Both the position numbers and the translations under genes were made by a program. The notes beneath the pieces were generated by a model, which saw nothing but the letters and a program-made list of their open reading frames with translations, was not told the origin of the DNA and searched no databases. 17,570 bases of DNA, from assembly GCA_030428745.1 (NCBI GenBank), contig JAUIEG010000007.1, forward strand, positions 1-17,570, read 5' to 3'. Below are positions 14,752 to 17,570 of this stretch, in pieces (position 1 is the first letter of the stretch; the number at the start of each line of letters is the position of its first letter). The DNA is from Alphaproteobacteria bacterium. Lineage in GTDB: Bacteria; Pseudomonadota; Alphaproteobacteria; Caulobacterales; Parvularculaceae.

Positions 14752-16485
14752 TCAAGACCCAATGCCGCAAAACCGTGCATACTCCGCGCACCCGCCCATC
14801 AGTGCCTCGTGCCTTCCAGCTTCAAGGCGTCCGTTTCCAAGAAACAGCACCTGATCCGCCTCACGCGCCGTTGCAATGTGATGCGTGATCAGGATCAGCG
14901 TCGTGCGGCCTTGAAACTGGCGCCGCAGCGCCTGAATTGCTCGTTGCTCGCTTGCCTGATCGAGCGCCGAGGTTGTCTCGTCGAGTATGATTACGGGCGC
15001 TCGGACCCCGGCGAGCCGCGCCAGCTCCAGCTTCTGCATCTGGCCGCCGGAGAGGCGCGCGCCGTGTTCGCCGATGGGGAGATCAAGATTGATGGGGCGG
15101 CCGGAGTCGTAAAAGCGCCACTCGGCCAACAGGCGCGTGAGCTCGGCCTCGCTTGTCAGCGTTGGCGGGTAGAGCGCGTTTTCGCGGATAGTGCGGTTGA
15201 AGAGGCCGATCGTCTGCGGCGTGTAAAGAACGAGCCTGCAGTGCGCGTCCGGATCGATCTCATGCATCGGCCGGCCATTGATCGAGACGGCGCCTTCTGA
15301 CGGTTCGATGAGGCCGGCCATGATTTGTGCGAGGGTCGATTTGCCCGACCCGTTCGGGCCGACCAGCACAACAAAGGCGCCGGGGGCGATGCGGGCCGAT
15401 GCGCCGCGCAACACCCAGTCTTCGCCATATCGAAAACCGACGCTCTTGAGTTCGATTCCGGCCGGGCCGCCGGGCGAAGGTGAAGAGGGCGGGGAAGGGC
15501 AATGTTCGCCATCTCTTTTGACCCCAAGGTCCAGCGCCTCGCAGATATTGGCGAGGGATACGCCGGCCTGACGGATGACATAGGCGAAGCTCCCGAGCGG
15601 CGCCGCCAGGCGGAAGGCGTAAGTCTGGAGGAGGACGAAATCGCCAAGGGTGAGCCGGCCGGCCGAAACGTCACTGGCGCCGAGGACAAGCAAGAGGCTC
15701 AAGCCGGCGGCGAGAACGGCCGACTGCAGCGCCGCCGTGCCTGCAATGAGGTGCGAGACGCGTTCATTGGCGCGCCGCCTTGCGGCGATTTGATCGCCGA
15801 TGAGATCCAGTTCGTCGGCGAGATTTCCATTGAAGACAACGCGGCGGGCGTTGCGGAGGATGTCCCCGACGGTCTGACTTTGCGCGGCGGCGGCTGCGTT
15901 AGCGTTTTTTGCAGCTTCCTGGAATTGCGCCGCGCCTTGCCGCGCTGTCAGGAGATAGGCGGCGAGCACGATGGTCATGATCCCGACATAGCGGGGCGGA
16001 ACGAACGCCGCGACGACGGCGAGGCTGACAAGCGTTTGGGCGGCGAGGGGCGCTGCCCGCCACAGGAGCCCGTCAATGACGATCTGGAGACTGAAGGTCA
16101 GACGCTCCATTATCCCTTGCAGGTGCGCGCTATCGCCTTCGCGCCGGCGGGCGAGGGCGGGGAGCTGTGCGCGCGCGCCGTCGAGCACGATTTGGCGCGC
16201 AAGCTTGTCGATGATCCGCATGGTGAAGATGGATTTGACGGCGGCGGCCGCGTTGGCGCCCGTTGTCGCCATCACGAATCCGCAGATGAGGAGTGCGACG
16301 CGGCTTAAGGGCGCCGATCCGTCGGTCAGCCCGTCGACAGCGAGTTTCAACAGCACTGGTGCGGCAACGCCGAGCGCTACCGTCAGGAGCTCTATGCCGA
16401 TTGCGCATCCGGCGTCACGTCGCGCATGGAGTGCAGGGCGGAAGATCATCCGCAACAATTGTCCGATTGCGCCGATGCCAGTCAC
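14752..16485 (-). CDS. ABC exporter, fused membrane and ATPase domains (577 aa)
   Basis: Half-transporter of the type I exporter family that works as a dimer in the inner membrane. The N-terminal 310 residues hold about six membrane helices (for example LTVALGVAAPVLLKLAVDGL, RVALLICGFVMATTGANAAA, VVAAFVPPRYVGIMTIVLAA, QSAVLAAGLSLLLVLGASDV). The ATPase domain has Walker A VGPNGSGKST (about 372-381), a Q-loop YTPQTIG, signature LSGGQMQKLELARLAG (about 477), Walker B VIILDETTSALD and the H-loop ITHH. The start is GTG at 16485 with a weak ribosome site; an ATG 12 codons downstream is possible. The substrate cannot be read. No partner exporter is adjacent. It is convergent with the Gabija-like operon and its GC-rich composition matches the core genes. 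Confidence 0.93.
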   Translation of the reverse strand: MTGIGAIGQLLRMIFRPALHARRDAGCAIGIELLTVALGVAAPVLLKLAVDGLTDGSAPLSRVALLICGFVMATTGANAAAAVKSIFTMRIIDKLARQIVLDGARAQLPALARRREGDSAHLQGIMERLTFSLQIVIDGLLWRAAPLAAQTLVSLAVVAAFVPPRYVGIMTIVLAAYLLTARQGAAQFQEAAKNANAAAAAQSQTVGDILRNARRVVFNGNLADELDLIGDQIAARRRANERVSHLIAGTAALQSAVLAAGLSLLLVLGASDVSAGRLTLGDFVLLQTYAFRLAAPLGSFAYVIRQAGVSLANICEALDLGVKRDGEHCPSPPSSPSPGGPAGIELKSVGFRYGEDWVLRGASARIAPGAFVVLVGPNGSGKSTLAQIMAGLIEPSEGAVSINGRPMHEIDPDAHCRLVLYTPQTIGLFNRTIRENALYPPTLTSEAELTRLLAEWRFYDSGRPINLDLPIGEHGARLSGGQMQKLELARLAGVRAPVIILDETTSALDQASEQRAIQALRRQFQGRTTLILITHHIATAREADQVLFLGNGRLEAGRHEALMGGCAEYARFCGIGS

Positions 16486-16709
16486 GCTTGCGCCGTTGTC
16501 CGTCCCTCCTGCCGCGCACTTATGGTCGGCCGTTCCGCCGGGAAGCGCTTCCAGATTCCACCGGCCGTCTTTCGTTTTGCGTGCGTCGCGCTGGAGCTAT
16601 GTTGAGCGCCGCAATCTCGTGAACCTAAACAGAAGGCTATCGGACATGGCGGAATCGCCGGCGGCGGCGGCGCTTGTGAGCGCCTTTCCATGCTCATATG
16701 ATGGGACTT
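16486..16709. promoter_or_regulatory. Divergent intergenic region, ABC exporter / SRAP gene
   Basis: 224 bases separate two divergent starts and must hold both promoters. I find no exact GTTC-N7-GTTC box here, so the SRAP gene is not itself visibly under LexA control. No clear -35/-10 pair or hairpin stands out. Confidence 0.3.
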
Positions 16710-17393
16710 ATGTGCGGACGATTTTGGGGCTCTCTCACCTGGGAAGACTATCGCGAGCTGCTCGATTTAAAGGGCTCGCCGCCGGACACGAATTTCCAAC
16801 CCAACTGGAATACCGCGCCTACCCATGACGTTCTCATCTGCTCGGAACGCGACGGCGAGCGGCGTATCGAACAGATGAAATGGGGGCTTGTCCCGATATG
16901 GATGAAGGACAAGCCAAAGTTTTCGACGATCAACGCGAAAGCCGAAACCATCGAGGAAAAGGCGACCTGGAAAGGCTCGCTGGGCAAGATGCGCTGCGTC
17001 ATTCCGGTCAGCGGGTTTTACGAGTGGCGGCGCAATCCGGATAAAACGAAACAGGCCTATGCGATCAAACGCCGGGACGGAAAGCCGATGCTGCTCGCCG
17101 GCCTCTGGGCGTTTAACGACAAGGTCGATCCCGAACATCCGCGAACCTTCACGATCATCACCTGTCCCGCCAATGAGGTGATAGGGAAAGTTCATGACCG
17201 GATGCCGGTCATTCTCGATCCGGGCGATGTCGATCTCTGGATAGGGCCGGATCCCTGGGGAGACGCCCATCGCGCGCTCCTCAAATCCTGTCCCGACGAA
17301 TGGCTCACCGCCTATCCGGTCTCCAATGATGTCGGATCGGTCAGGAACAACTATCCCGAACTCCTCGATCCGGAAGGCGATCCCATTTTCTAG
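16710..17393 (+). CDS. SRAP-family DNA-protein crosslink peptidase (YedK/HMCES type)
   Basis: Protects abasic sites in single-stranded DNA by forming a thiazolidine link through its N-terminal cysteine. The cysteine must be residue 2, exposed after methionine removal. I therefore place the start at the third in-frame ATG (16710), giving MCGRF, rather than at 16698 or 16701, which would bury it. Other family residues are present: the Asn in NWNTAPT, the WGLVPIW strand, NAKAET, the catalytic Glu in VSGFYEWRR, and the His in VHDRMPVIL. At 227 residues it has the usual size. The gene ends 116 bases before a probable imuA with a LexA box. SRAP genes are known to cluster with imuA-imuB-dnaE2 and lexA, which supports a role in damage tolerance. 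Confidence 0.95.
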   Translation: MCGRFWGSLTWEDYRELLDLKGSPPDTNFQPNWNTAPTHDVLICSERDGERRIEQMKWGLVPIWMKDKPKFSTINAKAETIEEKATWKGSLGKMRCVIPVSGFYEWRRNPDKTKQAYAIKRRDGKPMLLAGLWAFNDKVDPEHPRTFTIITCPANEVIGKVHDRMPVILDPGDVDLWIGPDPWGDAHRALLKSCPDEWLTAYPVSNDVGSVRNNYPELLDPEGDPIF

Positions 17394-17509
17394 AGCTATT
17401 GGATTCAAGGGGTTAGCGAGGCTTTGTTTCGTCCGGACTGGAGTCGCTTGACTCAAAAGTTCTCTTTTTGTTCTAATCCCGGTCCACATCTGAAAACGGA
17501 ACTCGCGGG
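17394..17509 (+). promoter_or_regulatory. LexA-controlled promoter before probable imuA
   Basis: A LexA box GTTCTCTTTTTGTTC at 17459-17473 matches GTTC-N7-GTTC exactly. It covers the spacer and -10 of a good promoter: TTGACT at 17448-17453, 17-base spacer, TTCTAA at 17471-17476. The inverted repeat GAGTC-GCTT-GACTC (17441-17454) overlaps the -35 and supplies two GANTC sites. A third, GATTC, lies near 17402. Methylation at these sites could tie the promoter to the cell cycle, which is inference. Confidence 0.8.
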
Positions 17510-17570
17510 ATGCAAGCCATCGCCCGCCGCAGGAGCCTTGCGGGGCTCCGGCGGTGCATCGCCGACATTG
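17510..17570 (+). CDS. imuA: Probable ImuA, first 20 codons only
   Basis: An ATG at 17510 opens a frame that runs to the window edge, beginning MQAIARRRSLAGLRRCIADI. A short amphipathic start with LxxLRxxIAxI is typical of ImuA, the RecA-like accessory protein of the ImuA-ImuB-DnaE2 mutagenic polymerase. The stronger evidence is context: a LexA box and promoter directly upstream and an SRAP gene before that. GCGGG lies just before the ATG and is only a weak ribosome site. Too little sequence is present to be sure; another SOS gene such as lexA is possible. Confidence 0.5.
   Translation, partial: MQAIARRRSLAGLRRCIADI

Noticed and set aside
15502..16308. A 268-residue plus-strand frame over the ABC exporter
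   Set aside because: Shadow of the minus-strand gene, whose Walker A, signature, Walker B and H-loop are complete.
1..17570. CRISPR array, tRNA or rRNA genes, attachment sites
   Set aside because: I saw no regularly spaced repeats, no tRNA cloverleaf and no rRNA segments, and no direct repeats flanking the island. The absence of attachment sites is not proven by eye.

Overview
The window looks like chromosomal DNA from a GC-rich alphaproteobacterium. The evidence is two copies of the alphaproteobacterial LexA box (GTTC-N7-GTTC), an SRAP gene followed by a probable imuA start, GANTC sites (the CcrM methylation sequence), and an ECF sigma/FecR/TonB-receptor set of the STN type. No species can be named from the sequence alone.

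Layout. (1) 1-4452, minus strand: a signalling operon read right to left. It holds an XRE regulator with a TTG start, a FecI-type ECF sigma factor, a FecR-type anti-sigma/transducer and a TonB-dependent receptor with an STN domain. The receptor runs off the left edge of the window. (2) 4453-6840: a visibly more AT-rich patch with three small XRE regulators on the plus strand and one unrecognised 246-residue protein on the minus strand. The first two XRE genes share a 16-base operator-like palindrome (ATGTATT-NN-AATACAT). (3) 6841-10464: a two-gene unit joined by an ATGA overlap. It encodes a helical, HEAT-like 607-residue protein and a 583-residue protein whose N-terminus looks like a PD-(D/E)xK nuclease. 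A LexA box lies directly upstream. (4) 10613-14679: a more AT-rich, Gabija-like pair, an OLD-family ATPase/TOPRIM nuclease and a UvrD-like helicase, also joined by an ATGA overlap. (5) 14752-17570: resumed core-type DNA with an ABC exporter (minus strand), an SRAP (YedK/HMCES-type) gene, and then a second LexA box in front of the first 20 codons of a probable imuA.

How the parts may work together. Regions 2-4 read as a defence island inserted between two core blocks. Gabija is an established anti-phage system. The adjacent HEAT-like plus PD-(D/E)xK-like pair is not one I recognise. Its LexA box is almost identical to the one before imuA (14 of 15 positions), which suggests that this pair is induced by DNA damage together with the cell's own mutagenesis genes. 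This is the best candidate here for an undescribed system. Assigning a defence or repair role to it is inference.
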